A DNA stretch of 64,000 bases from Bacteroidaceae bacterium (GCA_017416705.1 JAFQBG010000010.1:1-64000); one strand, 5' to 3'. Positions 43,638 through 52,706 are shown, counted from the stretch's first letter. Numbers and translations: made by a program. The notes: generated by a model from the sequence alone, not told the origin.

Positions 43638-44729
43638 TTATTTCTTGTAATTTTTGTCATAGAAACGTTTTTTGGTTACCACGCCGGGGAAAACACGTTT
43701 ACGTATTCTGACTTCGACTTCGGTACCAAGTTTGCTGTAATCGGCATCAATCAATGCCATGCAAACGCTCTTGCCTGTGGATATTGAGTTATAGCCTGTG
43801 GTGACCTGACCTATCACCTTGCCCTCGACTTCGACATCGTATCCATGACGAGGTATTGCCTTGTCTTTCAGTTCTATACCTACGATTTTGCGTTTCAGAC
43901 CATCGGCTTTTTGTTTTGCTATGGCCTCTTTTCCTATGAAATTTTCTTTTTCCAATTTCACGAATATTCCAAGGCCGGCCTCCAATGGGGTTATCTCGTC
44001 GGTGAGTTCGTCGCCATACAATGGTAGTCCGACCTCGAAACGCAATGTGTCGCGACAACCCAGACCGCACGGCAACACTTCGCCGCTTGCAAGGAGTTTA
44101 TCCCATACTTCGTTTGTAAATGCATGTGAGCCATATAGTTCGAAGCCATCCTCGCCGGTATAGCCTGTGCGGCTTATTATTATTGTCTCGCCATTGTATT
44201 CCAACTCCTTGCAGGTGTAGAATGTCATATCGGCACATGGTATTCCCAATACTTTTTCGATGATAGCCTCGGTTTTGGGGCCTTGTACGGCTACTTCGCC
44301 ATACTTATCGCTTTGGTGCTCCACTGTCACATCGAAATTTTGCGCATGCTCCATTATCCAAGCTACGTCTTTGTCTATGTTGCCTGCATTTATGACAAGG
44401 AAATATCTTTTATCGGCCATTTTATATACCAGCAAATCGTCCACAACACCGCCTGTGGGATGCAACATCATGCCATAGTATATTTTGCCGTTGGGAGCGT
44501 CGGTGATGTCGTTAGTGAAAATATAATTGACAAATTTCTCACTCTCGGGGCCTGTTACAAGTACCTCACCCATGTGAGAAACATCAAATATACCGCATGC
44601 CTTACGCACTGCATTGTGTTCTTCTACAATATTGCTGTACTGTATGGGCATATCAAAACCACCGAATGGGCTTATGAGCGCACCAAGGGCTACATGTTTG
44701 TCATAAAGACAGGTTCTTTTGTTTTCCAT
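43638..44729 (-). CDS. gcvT: Aminomethyltransferase (T protein)
   Basis: Releases ammonia and transfers the methylene group from lipoyl-GcvH to tetrahydrofolate. The 363-residue protein shows FGGFDMPIQYSNIVEEH, CGIFDVSHMGEV, YFLVINAGNIDKDVAW and SRTGYTGEDGFELY, all typical of GcvT. It begins 3 bases after lplA and ends 107 bases before gcvH. No glycine riboswitch was found ahead of it. Confidence 0.96.
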   Translation of the reverse strand: MENKRTCLYDKHVALGALISPFGGFDMPIQYSNIVEEHNAVRKACGIFDVSHMGEVLVTGPESEKFVNYIFTNDITDAPNGKIYYGMMLHPTGGVVDDLLVYKMADKRYFLVINAGNIDKDVAWIMEHAQNFDVTVEHQSDKYGEVAVQGPKTEAIIEKVLGIPCADMTFYTCKELEYNGETIIISRTGYTGEDGFELYGSHAFTNEVWDKLLASGEVLPCGLGCRDTLRFEVGLPLYGDELTDEITPLEAGLGIFVKLEKENFIGKEAIAKQKADGLKRKIVGIELKDKAIPRHGYDVEVEGKVIGQVTTGYNSISTGKSVCMALIDADYSKLGTEVEVRIRKRVFPGVVTKKRFYDKNYKK

Positions 44730-44732
44730 GAT

Positions 44733-45713
44733 TTAAAATATATTTTTTATTAGTTCTGTTATATGTTCTTTTTTCATATTCATGATTATTTTCCCGGGGT
44801 CGATGTCGGATAGAGTTTTTTGCATTGCCTGCGAAGTAAATTCCACTCCTTTAAGGCGGGCAAGCAGCATATTGTCCAAATCGCCAACGAGGAAGAAGTC
44901 GCCCAATAGATTTATTTTTTTTATTACCAAGTTTTTCACTTCGATACGAATGTCGAACTCGCCCACCCCCTCGATGCGTACCTTGCGATGCAACGAATAG
45001 GCGGGATTGTTTCCAAACACGAACTCATCGGAATAATATTCTTGTTCTATTTCGGCTATGTAATTCAATGCGTCATCATCCAACAGCAGCTCGCTGTCGC
45101 AAAGATTTTCAACAACAAACTGCTTGAACTCATCGATGGATATTGTAATGTATTTATTCAGCGTGGTAACACGTTGCCTCACCGATTCCACGCCCTTGCT
45201 TTTGAGTTTTGCGTCGGAGGGCGTTGTGGAACGTGCCATTTTTTCGAGGTCGGTGTCGAAGAGCATGGTGCCATGGACTATGCTCCTGTCGGATAGGTGA
45301 TAAAAGGCATTGCCCGACACCTTTTTCCCATCGATTATAATATCGTTACGTCCTGTTGTTTTTGCGTCGATACCCAGTTTTTGCAGAACGTGCTCAACCA
45401 TGAGCATGTATTTATTGAACGTAAAATTGACATTGGTATCGGCTGTGATATAGGAGAACATGATATTGCTCTTGTCGGCATAGACACAGCCACCGCCACT
45501 TTTGCGACGATACATGGCTATTCCATGTTGCTTGCAATACTCTATATCGACTTCGGAATCTATCAATTGATTGCGCCCGAATATAACGGTGGGCTCTACC
45601 TGCCACATAAAGAAGTAGTCGCCTGTGGGCAACATACGTGCAACATACTCCTCCATAGCCAGATAAAATGGCAGTTTATGTTGCCTATCATTGGGCAGTG
45701 ATACATGAATCAT
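44733..45713 (-). CDS. lplA: Lipoate-protein ligase A
   Basis: Activates free lipoate and attaches it to carrier proteins such as GcvH. The 326-residue LplA/LipB-fold protein has the RRxSGGGxV motif (YRRKSGGGCVYADKSNI), the conserved Lys region GKKVSGNAFYHL, and an accessory C-terminal domain that bacterial LplA needs for ligation. It is the first gene of the glycine-cleavage set with its own promoter box, so lipoate salvage and GcvH are likely expressed together. Confidence 0.94.
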   Translation of the reverse strand: MIHVSLPNDRQHKLPFYLAMEEYVARMLPTGDYFFMWQVEPTVIFGRNQLIDSEVDIEYCKQHGIAMYRRKSGGGCVYADKSNIMFSYITADTNVNFTFNKYMLMVEHVLQKLGIDAKTTGRNDIIIDGKKVSGNAFYHLSDRSIVHGTMLFDTDLEKMARSTTPSDAKLKSKGVESVRQRVTTLNKYITISIDEFKQFVVENLCDSELLLDDDALNYIAEIEQEYYSDEFVFGNNPAYSLHRKVRIEGVGEFDIRIEVKNLVIKKINLLGDFFLVGDLDNMLLARLKGVEFTSQAMQKTLSDIDPGKIIMNMKKEHITELIKNIF

Positions 45714-45748
45714 TTTGCAGTGTGCGATGGGAATAACTCATCGGTGTA

Positions 45749-45756
45749 CAAATTTA
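45749..45756 (-). promoter_or_regulatory. Promoter -7 box for the lplA-gcv operon
   Basis: CAAATTTA on the plus strand reads TAAATTTG on the minus strand, a TAnnTTTG match 36 bases upstream of the lplA ATG. Confidence 0.55.
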
Positions 45757-45921
45757 AATAAAAGAAAAATCATAGACAATACTTATATGATTGTTTTAAT
45801 GAGTTATGAAGTTTTTTTTAATGGCAATTCCTTTTCATTTTAATTTTGAAAACTCCGAAGAACTATTTTACAGGCAAGAATGTTCTTATTATCAACTACA
45901 TACTATAAAAAGAAAGAAAAA

Positions 45922-46038
45922 ATGGGTTACAATGAGAATAAAGAATATTTGAAAACAGGATTTGTTATTTGGCTGGCGGTTGTTGCCATAGCGGCATTTT
46001 GCGGTAATATCTTCGGAAGTTTTGTGACATCGTTTTAG
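45922..46038 (+). CDS. Possible small membrane protein, 38 residues
   Basis: An ATG after an A/G-rich stretch (AGAAAGAAAAA) opens MGYNENKEYLKTGFVIWLAV, followed by a hydrophobic AIAAFCGNIFGSFVTSF end. This gives a short polar head and one membrane segment, as in small inner-membrane peptides. Its stop codon TAG lies in the left end of a MITE-like element, so the natural C-terminus may have been replaced. Too short for a confident call; no family recognised. Confidence 0.4.
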   Translation: MGYNENKEYLKTGFVIWLAVVAIAAFCGNIFGSFVTSF

Positions 46039-46109
46039 ACGTTGTTTAAATTTCTTTTTTTGCTCTATAAAAAACTTGGCGATATAAATCTAAATAACTT
46101 CTTAGAAAC
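46033..46109. repeat. MITE-like element, copy 3 (short)
   Basis: A 77-base version with ends TTTTAGACGTTGTTTAAATT and AAATCTAAATAACTTCTTAG in inverted orientation, and an interior AAAACTTGGCGATATAAA block that resembles the complement of copy 1 near 1848. It ends 9 bases before the esterase ATG. Confidence 0.55.
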
Positions 46110-46117
46110 AGCATACC

Positions 46118-47077
46118 ATGATAACGCTATATAAAATTCTATATATTATATTGTGTACCATCACATTCATTGTTGTATTCACTGTCAGCATGGGACATAA
46201 TTTCAGAAAAGCGGTGCACAAAGCCAACGAAGCAATAATTATTGACTCGAATGACAAGGAGGAGATAATACACCGCGATATTAAATACAATAGCGGGGAA
46301 AATTGTGGCTACGACTTGTATATTCCACAAAAGCACTCCGATGCACGCAACTATTCGCTCGTGCTTTTTATTCATGGTGGCAGTTTCACCGGTGGCGACA
46401 AGGAAGAGGGCGTGCATTGGTGCAGATACTATGCATCGAAAGGACGAGTGGCAGCAAGCGTAAATTACACTCTGCACAGCACAGAAAAGCCATCGAACAT
46501 AAACATCATGAGCAACGACATAAAGGATTGCGTAAAAAGCATCAAGGAGTATTGCGATAGTTTGGGATATAGCATCGACGAAATGGCCACCACGGGGGTA
46601 TCGGCCGGCGGATGCTTGGCACTGCTATACGCTTATCGCGATGCCGAGGAGTCAGCTATTCCTGTAAAATTCGTATTCCAGCAAACAGGACCCACCGCTT
46701 TTTATGGCGAGCATTGGGGCGCACACAGCGACAGCACCAAGATTGCTTTGGCGTCGGCATTGCTTGGCATGGAACTATCGGACAGCACCATAAGGAATGG
46801 CGAATATATAAGCATGATAGAGGATATATCGCCGGCATGCAATATCACCCCCAACAGCGTGCCTACGTTATGCGCCTATGGAGCCAACGACAAGATAGTC
46901 CCCACGAACCAGAAATATATATTGTTCGATTCATTAAAAACACACGGCGTACCGTATGTGTATGTGGAATTTCCTAATTCGGGGCATGCTTTGGCAAATG
47001 ACCCCGACAGCATGGCAGCCTATGTCAGGCATGCCGATATATTTTGCAACAGATATTTCAAAAACAAGACGGAGTGA
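46118..47077 (+). CDS. Alpha/beta hydrolase (esterase/lipase-like), membrane-anchored
   Basis: A 319-residue hydrolase. Residues 5-25 are a membrane anchor or uncleaved signal, so the catalytic domain is probably periplasmic. Motifs: oxyanion-hole FIHGGSFTGGDKEEG, nucleophile Ser in TGVSAGGCLALL, acidic residue in CAYGANDKIVPTNQ and the catalytic His in FPNSGHALANDP. This matches BD-FAE-like carbohydrate or acyl esterases. The substrate is unknown. It stands alone and converges on the peptide transporter gene with a shared terminator. Confidence 0.85.
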   Translation: MITLYKILYIILCTITFIVVFTVSMGHNFRKAVHKANEAIIIDSNDKEEIIHRDIKYNSGENCGYDLYIPQKHSDARNYSLVLFIHGGSFTGGDKEEGVHWCRYYASKGRVAASVNYTLHSTEKPSNINIMSNDIKDCVKSIKEYCDSLGYSIDEMATTGVSAGGCLALLYAYRDAEESAIPVKFVFQQTGPTAFYGEHWGAHSDSTKIALASALLGMELSDSTIRNGEYISMIEDISPACNITPNSVPTLCAYGANDKIVPTNQKYILFDSLKTHGVPYVYVEFPNSGHALANDPDSMAAYVRHADIFCNRYFKNKTE

Positions 47078-47094
47078 AAAAATTCACTCCGTCT
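47067..47094. terminator. Terminator shared by the esterase and peptide transporter genes
   Basis: Twelve-bp stem AGACGGAGTGAA with its complement and an AAAA loop. It overlaps the last codons and stop of the esterase gene. The U-tracts are poor on both sides. Confidence 0.65.
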
Positions 47095-47115
47095 ATACCT
47101 GTTTTTATACTATTC

Positions 47116-48630
47116 TTACTTTGCGACCTTTTCGAGGCGTTTCATCATCACAAACATGAACATTGCCGACAACAGGCAAAGAACGATGAATACGCTCCAT
47201 ACTATCCACAAGGGAATACCTCCCCAAAGGAAGCCGCCTACACCAACCAGAATATTGCCTATTGCAGTAGCTACGAACCAGCCACCCATCATCATACCTT
47301 TGAGTTTGGGAGGAGCCACCTTGCTTACGAACGATATACCCATGGGCGAGAGCAACAGTTCGGCAAAAGTAAGCACAAGATAGGTGCTTATGAGCCAGTT
47401 AGCAGAAACAAATGTAGCTGCATCGCCTGCCTCTAACTGTGCTTTGGGGGTCAACAAGTCGAATGAGCCAAAAGCCATAACAGCAAAGCCGACAGCAGCC
47501 ACCAACATACCATAGGCAATTTTACGAGGAGCCGAGGGCTCTTTACCCTTTGCAGCCAAAGCACCGAATATAGCCAAGCTGACGGGTGTAAGCGCCACTA
47601 CATAGAAGGGGTTAAACTGTTGGAAGATAGGCGCACTGACTGCAACCGCGCCCGAAATATTTGTATATTGCCAACCCAAGAAGGCAACAGCAAGCAACAG
47701 AACAACGCCTGCAACGGCTTTCGACTTGGCTGTTTTACCTTGGAACAACGAGAACAAAGCATATACTATGACAATTACAGCTACAAGGTTCCATACATTG
47801 AACAACATGCTCTGAACGCCGGTAGATGTTTTTGCTGTAAACTCATCGGCAAAAAATGTAAGTGTCAAACCGTTCTGATGAAACGCCATCCAGAAGAATA
47901 TTACCACAGCAAACACAAGGCACAATGCAACGATACGTGCTTTGTTCTCCTCCTTCGGCAAATCCTCGACAACGGCCTCTGCGCCGACTTTCTTAACACC
48001 GCCCTCGACATGTTTGAATGTAGGACGGGAAATATAATATATTGCAATTGAAAGTATGAGCGAAGCACATGCCACAGCAAAAGCAAAGTGATATGAATCG
48101 TTCACGCTATATCCCAAGTCGGTTTGTGCCCATTCCATAATTTTCACGGCTGCAGTCGGAGCAAACAAAGCACCGATATTTATAGCCATATAGAATATAG
48201 AGAAGCCCGAGTCGCGTTTGTCGGCATAACGAGGTTCGTTATATAGGTCGCCGACCATTACTTGCAGATTACCTTTAAACAAACCGGTACCGAAACCGAT
48301 GAGTATGAGCGCGGCAAGCATTACAATAAGCGCCAATGTGTCGCCACCCAAAGGAAGGGAGAGCAACAGGTAGCCACCAAACATAATAAGAATACCGATG
48401 GTAACCATCTTGCCAAATCCGAATTTATCGGCCAGCATACCGCCTATGAGCGGAAGAAAATAAACGAGTCCTAAAAACGTACTGTAAATAGCACCGGCCA
48501 TACCGGCACTAAGTCCGAAGTTTGCTTTTAGGAAAAGAGCAAACACCGCAAGCATGGTGTAATAACCGAAACGCTCACCGGTATTGGCTAATGCCAAAGC
48601 ATATAGACCTTTTGGTTGTCCTTCAAACAT
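47116..48630 (-). CDS. POT/PTR family peptide transporter
   Basis: A 504-residue proton-coupled oligopeptide permease. The N-terminus shows the family E-x-x-E-R-F-like motif NTGERFGYYTMLAVFALFL, then YFLPLIGGMLADKFGFGK (PTR2 signature 1 region) and a second signature with AINIGALFAP. About fourteen hydrophobic segments are seen. It imports di- and tripeptides, which would feed cytoplasmic peptidases such as PepT. Its promoter is carried by the 50-bp repeat at 48730-48779. Confidence 0.9.
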   Translation of the reverse strand: MFEGQPKGLYALALANTGERFGYYTMLAVFALFLKANFGLSAGMAGAIYSTFLGLVYFLPLIGGMLADKFGFGKMVTIGILIMFGGYLLLSLPLGGDTLALIVMLAALILIGFGTGLFKGNLQVMVGDLYNEPRYADKRDSGFSIFYMAINIGALFAPTAAVKIMEWAQTDLGYSVNDSYHFAFAVACASLILSIAIYYISRPTFKHVEGGVKKVGAEAVVEDLPKEENKARIVALCLVFAVVIFFWMAFHQNGLTLTFFADEFTAKTSTGVQSMLFNVWNLVAVIVIVYALFSLFQGKTAKSKAVAGVVLLLAVAFLGWQYTNISGAVAVSAPIFQQFNPFYVVALTPVSLAIFGALAAKGKEPSAPRKIAYGMLVAAVGFAVMAFGSFDLLTPKAQLEAGDAATFVSANWLISTYLVLTFAELLLSPMGISFVSKVAPPKLKGMMMGGWFVATAIGNILVGVGGFLWGGIPLWIVWSVFIVLCLLSAMFMFVMMKRLEKVAK

Positions 48631-48729
48631 AAATAAAATAGATTTTAATTGTTAATAATATTACTTTTTCTGTCAAACAGAGATAGGATGCACATTCAAC
48701 GGGAAAAATATAATACACCTATCTTTGCG

Positions 48730-48779
48730 CAAAGATAGTAAGAAACGAGCGAAAAATATGAAGTTTACTTCAATATTTT
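48730..48779 (-). repeat. Hairpin-promoter repeat, copy 3
   Basis: On the minus strand this is identical over all 50 bases to positions 1-50 and 87-136. Reading leftwards it gives a terminator-like hairpin with T-run for uvrA transcripts, then TATCTTTG (48730-48737 as CAAAGATA) as promoter for the peptide transporter. A degenerate second box (CAAAGATA at 48784-48791) lies just upstream, recalling the tandem form at the window start. Confidence 0.85.
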
Positions 48780-48815
48780 ACATCAAAGATAGTCAAAATG
48801 AACGAAAACAGCATG

Positions 48816-51632
48816 CTATCGTTCAAGTTCCCGTTTCAGATAGGGGGCTGTGTAGCCCACGCCGCCTGCTGCAACCTCCTCGGGAGTACCCTTGGCGACA
48901 ACAACACCGCCGTCGCGTCCGCCTTCGGGGCCCATATCTATTATGTAATCGGCCATTTTGATGACATCGAGGTTGTGTTCTATAATTATCACTGTGTTGC
49001 CTTTGTCCACCAAGCGATTAACCACCCCCATGAGAACTCTTATGTCTTCGAAATGCAGCCCTGTGGTTGGTTCGTCCAGCAGATAGAGCGTTTTACCTGT
49101 ATCGCGTTTGGCAAGCTCGGTTGCCAATTTCACTCTTTGGCTCTCGCCACCCGACAATGTCGTAGATGGTTGCCCGAGTTTTATATACCCAAGCCCGACA
49201 TCCTGCAATACTTTTATCTTATTCAGGATGGTGGGGACATTTTCGAAAAACTCGACAGCCATGTTTATTGTCATATCAAGCACATCGGCTATGGATTTTC
49301 CTTTATACCTGACTTCCAACGTTTCGCGGTTATAGCGTTTGCCATGACATACTTCGCATGGCACCATCACGTCGGGCAGGAAGTTCATTTCCAACGTTTT
49401 ATAACCATTGCCACCACAAGCCTCGCAACGTCCCCCCGATACATTGAACGAGAAACGTCCCGCTTTATAGCCTCGTATTTTAGCCTCGGGAAGTTCTACA
49501 AAAAGGTTGCGTATATCGGAAAACACCCCTGTGTATGTTGCCGGATTGGAACGCGGCGTACGTCCGAGCGGCGACTGGTCCACATCGACAACCTTGTCGA
49601 TATTCTCTATGCCCTCGACACGGTTATAAGGCAACGGTTCTCGCAAGGACCTATAAAAATGTTTCGACAGGATGGGTTGCAAAGTATCGTTTATGAGCGA
49701 GGATTTACCACCGCCCGAGACACCTGTGACACATATCAGCTTGCCCAGAGGAAACTCGACATCGACATTTTTCAGATTATTTCCGTTGGCACCGAATATT
49801 TTTATGTATTTTCCGTTGCCCTCGCGACGTGATGAGGGAACGGGAATAACGTTTATGTTTTTAAGATAATTGGCTGTCAGTGTATTGTTTTTCAGCATCT
49901 CGGCCGGTGTCCCTGCAAAAACCACGTTGCCGCCCTTGCGTCCGGCCTTCGGTCCCAAGTCAACAATGTAATCGGCCGCAAGCATTATATCGCGGTCGTG
50001 TTCCACCACGATAACCGTGTTACCGCTATCGCGGAGCGATTTCAATGAGTTTATGAGTCTGTCGTTGTCGCGCGAATGCAGGCCTATACTTGGTTCATCA
50101 AGAATATAAAAGACGTTTACTAATTGCGAACCCACCTGAGTGGCAAGCCTTATGCGTTGCCCTTCGCCACCCGACAGGGATGCCGACGAGCGACTCAATG
50201 ACAAATAGCCAAGCCCGACATCGAGCAAGAAACGTAGGCGCGACATTATTTCTTTTACAATTTCCGAGGCTATGAGGCGTTGTTTCTCGGACAATTTGTC
50301 TTCCAATGTATCGAACCATTCGTACAGCAGTGCAATGTCCATGGATGCGAGTTCGTATATATTTTTCCCGTTTATACGAAAATGCAATGCCTCCTTGCAC
50401 AAGCGCGCGCCACCACATTCGGGGCATGACTGCATAGCCGAAAATTGCTCGGCCCAACGTAATTCCTTGGCCGACACGCCTGTCTCTTTTTGCTGTTGTA
50501 TATATTTAACCAAGCCGTCGTATGTGGATATTGTACCATAGAACAGTTCCGACGACTCGGATATATGCAAAGGCATGGGCGAGCCATATAATATTTCGTC
50601 GATGGCCTCCTCGGGCAGTTCCTCGATGGGCGTTTTCAGGGTTGCATCGTAGCGTGCAAGAACAGCCTCGATTTGCTGAAACACCGACGTGCGACGGTAT
50701 TTCCCAAGGGGGACAAGTGCGCCATCGTACACCGATAATTTGCGATTGGGGATTACCTTATCTACATCCACTATGCTCACCACGCCGAGGCCTTTGCATT
50801 TAGGGCATGCCCCCTGTGGCGAATTAAATGAAAAATTATGAGGGTCAGGTTCTTTATAGGATATTCCTGTCACCGGACACATCAGGCGTTTGCTATAATG
50901 ACGTATTTCACCCGAAGGCAGTTCCATTATCATAACAAGGCCATCGCCAAGGGAAAGTGTCGTGGAGAGGCTCTGTTTTATTCTTTTTATATCCTCGGCA
51001 TCCACCACCATTTTATCGACCACCACCTCGATGTCGTGGTTTTTGTATCGTTCGAGTTTCATGCCACGGAACATCTCGCACATTTCCCCATCTATACGAA
51101 CATTCAAATAGCCTTTGTGCATCATCTGTTCGAATAGTTCCTTGTAGTGGCCTTTGCGTGCTTTCACCAATGGGGCAAGCATATATATGCGTTTACCGGC
51201 ATATTCGTTTATAATAAGTTCCAGAATTTGCTCTTCGGTATATTTCACCATTTTTTCGCCAGACAGGTAGGAATAGGCCTCCGAGGCTCGCGAAAAGAGC
51301 AGGCGCATGTAATCATAAATCTCGGTTGTGGTACCCACCGTCGAGCGTGGGTTTTTATTCGTTGTCTTTTGCTCAATTGAGATAACCGGACCGAGACCGG
51401 TTATTTTATCGACATCGGGACGCTCCATTCCGCCCAAGAAATTACGTGCGTAGGTGGAAAACGTTTCAAGATAGCGTCGTTGTCCTTCGGCAAATATGGT
51501 ATCGAAGGCCAAGGATGATTTTCCACTTCCGCTGAGCCCTGTTATAACAGTGAGCGAGTTATGCGGAAGCGACACATCGACATTTTTCAGATTGTGTACC
51601 TTGGCTCCAAAAATATCTATATTATTTTTCAT
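48816..51632 (-). CDS. uvrA: Excinuclease ABC subunit A
   Basis: The damage-recognition ATPase of nucleotide excision repair, 938 residues. Both ABC modules are complete: Walker A GLSGSGKSSLAFDTIFAEGQ and GVSGGGKSSL, signatures SLSGGEGQRIRLA and LSGGESQRVKLA, Walker B FYILDEPSIGLH and LYLLDEPTTGLH. The C-terminal zinc finger is intact (CEACGGNG and CEVCHGKR). The first zinc module reads CPVT where CxxC is usual, which I believe is common in this phylum. The start at 51632 (MKNNIDIFGAKVHNLKNV) follows the T9SS gene stop by 4 bases; an earlier ATG at 51656 lies inside that gene. Confidence 0.96.
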   Translation of the reverse strand: MKNNIDIFGAKVHNLKNVDVSLPHNSLTVITGLSGSGKSSLAFDTIFAEGQRRYLETFSTYARNFLGGMERPDVDKITGLGPVISIEQKTTNKNPRSTVGTTTEIYDYMRLLFSRASEAYSYLSGEKMVKYTEEQILELIINEYAGKRIYMLAPLVKARKGHYKELFEQMMHKGYLNVRIDGEMCEMFRGMKLERYKNHDIEVVVDKMVVDAEDIKRIKQSLSTTLSLGDGLVMIMELPSGEIRHYSKRLMCPVTGISYKEPDPHNFSFNSPQGACPKCKGLGVVSIVDVDKVIPNRKLSVYDGALVPLGKYRRTSVFQQIEAVLARYDATLKTPIEELPEEAIDEILYGSPMPLHISESSELFYGTISTYDGLVKYIQQQKETGVSAKELRWAEQFSAMQSCPECGGARLCKEALHFRINGKNIYELASMDIALLYEWFDTLEDKLSEKQRLIASEIVKEIMSRLRFLLDVGLGYLSLSRSSASLSGGEGQRIRLATQVGSQLVNVFYILDEPSIGLHSRDNDRLINSLKSLRDSGNTVIVVEHDRDIMLAADYIVDLGPKAGRKGGNVVFAGTPAEMLKNNTLTANYLKNINVIPVPSSRREGNGKYIKIFGANGNNLKNVDVEFPLGKLICVTGVSGGGKSSLINDTLQPILSKHFYRSLREPLPYNRVEGIENIDKVVDVDQSPLGRTPRSNPATYTGVFSDIRNLFVELPEAKIRGYKAGRFSFNVSGGRCEACGGNGYKTLEMNFLPDVMVPCEVCHGKRYNRETLEVRYKGKSIADVLDMTINMAVEFFENVPTILNKIKVLQDVGLGYIKLGQPSTTLSGGESQRVKLATELAKRDTGKTLYLLDEPTTGLHFEDIRVLMGVVNRLVDKGNTVIIIEHNLDVIKMADYIIDMGPEGGRDGGVVVAKGTPEEVAAGGVGYTAPYLKRELER

Positions 51633-51636
51633 CTGT

Positions 51637-52371
51637 TTATTGTGCAACCTCGTCAATATATCCTCGCAACAAATTCACATCGGCTTTTATCTCGTAGTTG
51701 ACACCATCGGCACCACGCGCATTCACCACCACAAAATAGACACCATCCTTGACCGGTTTTCCTTTGTAGGTGCCGTCCCAGCCACATTCCTCACATTCCA
51801 TTTCTTCGATGCCCCATGAGTACAGTTGCTGCCCCCAACGGTTATAAATAGCCGCCGAAAACGAGACTATGGACTTGACATCGAACACATTGAAATAGTC
51901 GTTTATGCCATCCCCGTTGGGAGAAAAAGCGTTAGGGACTTTCAACGACGATTCGGCAATACGTATGGCAAACGGTTCAAATTCGTATTCCAATTCAAGG
52001 TTGGGAATGGTACGATGGGTGTATTTCGCATTAAGCCTTACAAGGAATGTCCCCGCCTCGCGAAATTCATAATCGACATCCTTGTCGTAACGGGTGAGGA
52101 ATGGTTCATATTCCTCTTGGCGGGTAAAAGTCCATACACATACCAAAGAAAAATCATCGTACTCGGTGGCATTGGATGCGAAATGCACCGCCAACGGAGC
52201 CTCACCCTCGTAGCTGTCGCCCTCGACAAGTTCCTCGGGAGCACCCTCTTGGTCGGTGACAATCGCTGTGGGAGCAGGAGGAGCCACTTCGCTCTGCGCC
52301 GTAGCGAACAACGGCATCAGTATCATTGAAAACAACAGTACGATATTTCTGAATAAAAATTTACATTCCAT
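51637..52371 (-). CDS. Secreted protein with T9SS type B sorting domain
   Basis: A 244-residue exported protein. Signal peptide residues 1-25 end near FATAQS. A PKD-like beta domain follows (EAPLAVHFASNATEYDDFSL to about residue 150). The C-terminal ~90 residues are a gliding-motility-type (CHU_C) sorting domain: VPNAFSPNGDGINDYFNV, IYNRWGQQLYSW and GWDGTYKGKPVKDGVYFV. It should leave the cell through the type IX system. It lies 4 bases upstream of uvrA and is driven by the repeat-borne promoter at 52526. Confidence 0.88.
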   Translation of the reverse strand: MECKFLFRNIVLLFSMILMPLFATAQSEVAPPAPTAIVTDQEGAPEELVEGDSYEGEAPLAVHFASNATEYDDFSLVCVWTFTRQEEYEPFLTRYDKDVDYEFREAGTFLVRLNAKYTHRTIPNLELEYEFEPFAIRIAESSLKVPNAFSPNGDGINDYFNVFDVKSIVSFSAAIYNRWGQQLYSWGIEEMECEECGWDGTYKGKPVKDGVYFVVVNARGADGVNYEIKADVNLLRGYIDEVAQ

Positions 52372-52457
52372 TATTATCTTGTTTTGGTTCTTATAGTTTC
52401 ATGTGAATAGTTTTTACATGCTTGGCAATAGCGCGATGTTGCTGCAAAAAACTACAA

Positions 52458-52503
52458 ACGAGCGAGATATACGAAGCCTATCTCGATATTTCAAAGCGAG
52501 TGC
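52458..52503 (-). repeat. Degenerate hairpin-promoter repeat
   Basis: ACGAGCGAGATATACGAAG, CTATCTCGATATTT and AAGCGAGTGC follow the order of the 50-bp repeat and its flank, with many changes. It lies beside the near-perfect copy at 52526-52575, recalling the tandem arrangement at the window start. Confidence 0.45.
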
Positions 52504-52525
52504 AGGCCGTTTTCGCCGTTTACCG

Positions 52526-52575
52526 CAAAGATAGTAAGAAACGAGCGAAAAATATGAAGTTTACTTCGATATTTT
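52526..52575 (-). repeat. Hairpin-promoter repeat, copy 4
   Basis: Matches the consensus at 49 of 50 positions on the minus strand (TTCGATATTTT in place of TTCAATATTTT). The -7 box TATCTTTG occupies 52526-52533 and points at the T9SS type B gene and uvrA. The flank ACAGCGAGAGC resembles the CACTCGCTGT flank at 77-84. Confidence 0.82.
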
Positions 52576-52706
52576 TTACAGCGAGAGCATATTAATAATA
52601 CTTAAAAAACAGCGTGTAAAGCAAATATCATATATTCCAAATGGAATAAGGAATATTTACACACCTAAAAACTCTGTTTTTAAGTCTCAAATTCGTTGTT
52701 TTTAAT

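Noticed and set aside
45714-45921. Glycine riboswitch ahead of the glycine-cleavage genes
   Set aside because: The leader of lplA and the gaps before gcvT and gcvH lack the paired-aptamer consensus; only a promoter box and AT-rich sequence are present.
48798-49832. 344-codon plus-strand frame
   Set aside because: It lies entirely opposite uvrA, which is certain; the frame is a mirror of its codon bias.
51633-51656. Upstream uvrA start at 51656
   Set aside because: It would overlap the T9SS gene; the family begins at MKNNIDIFGAK, encoded from 51632.
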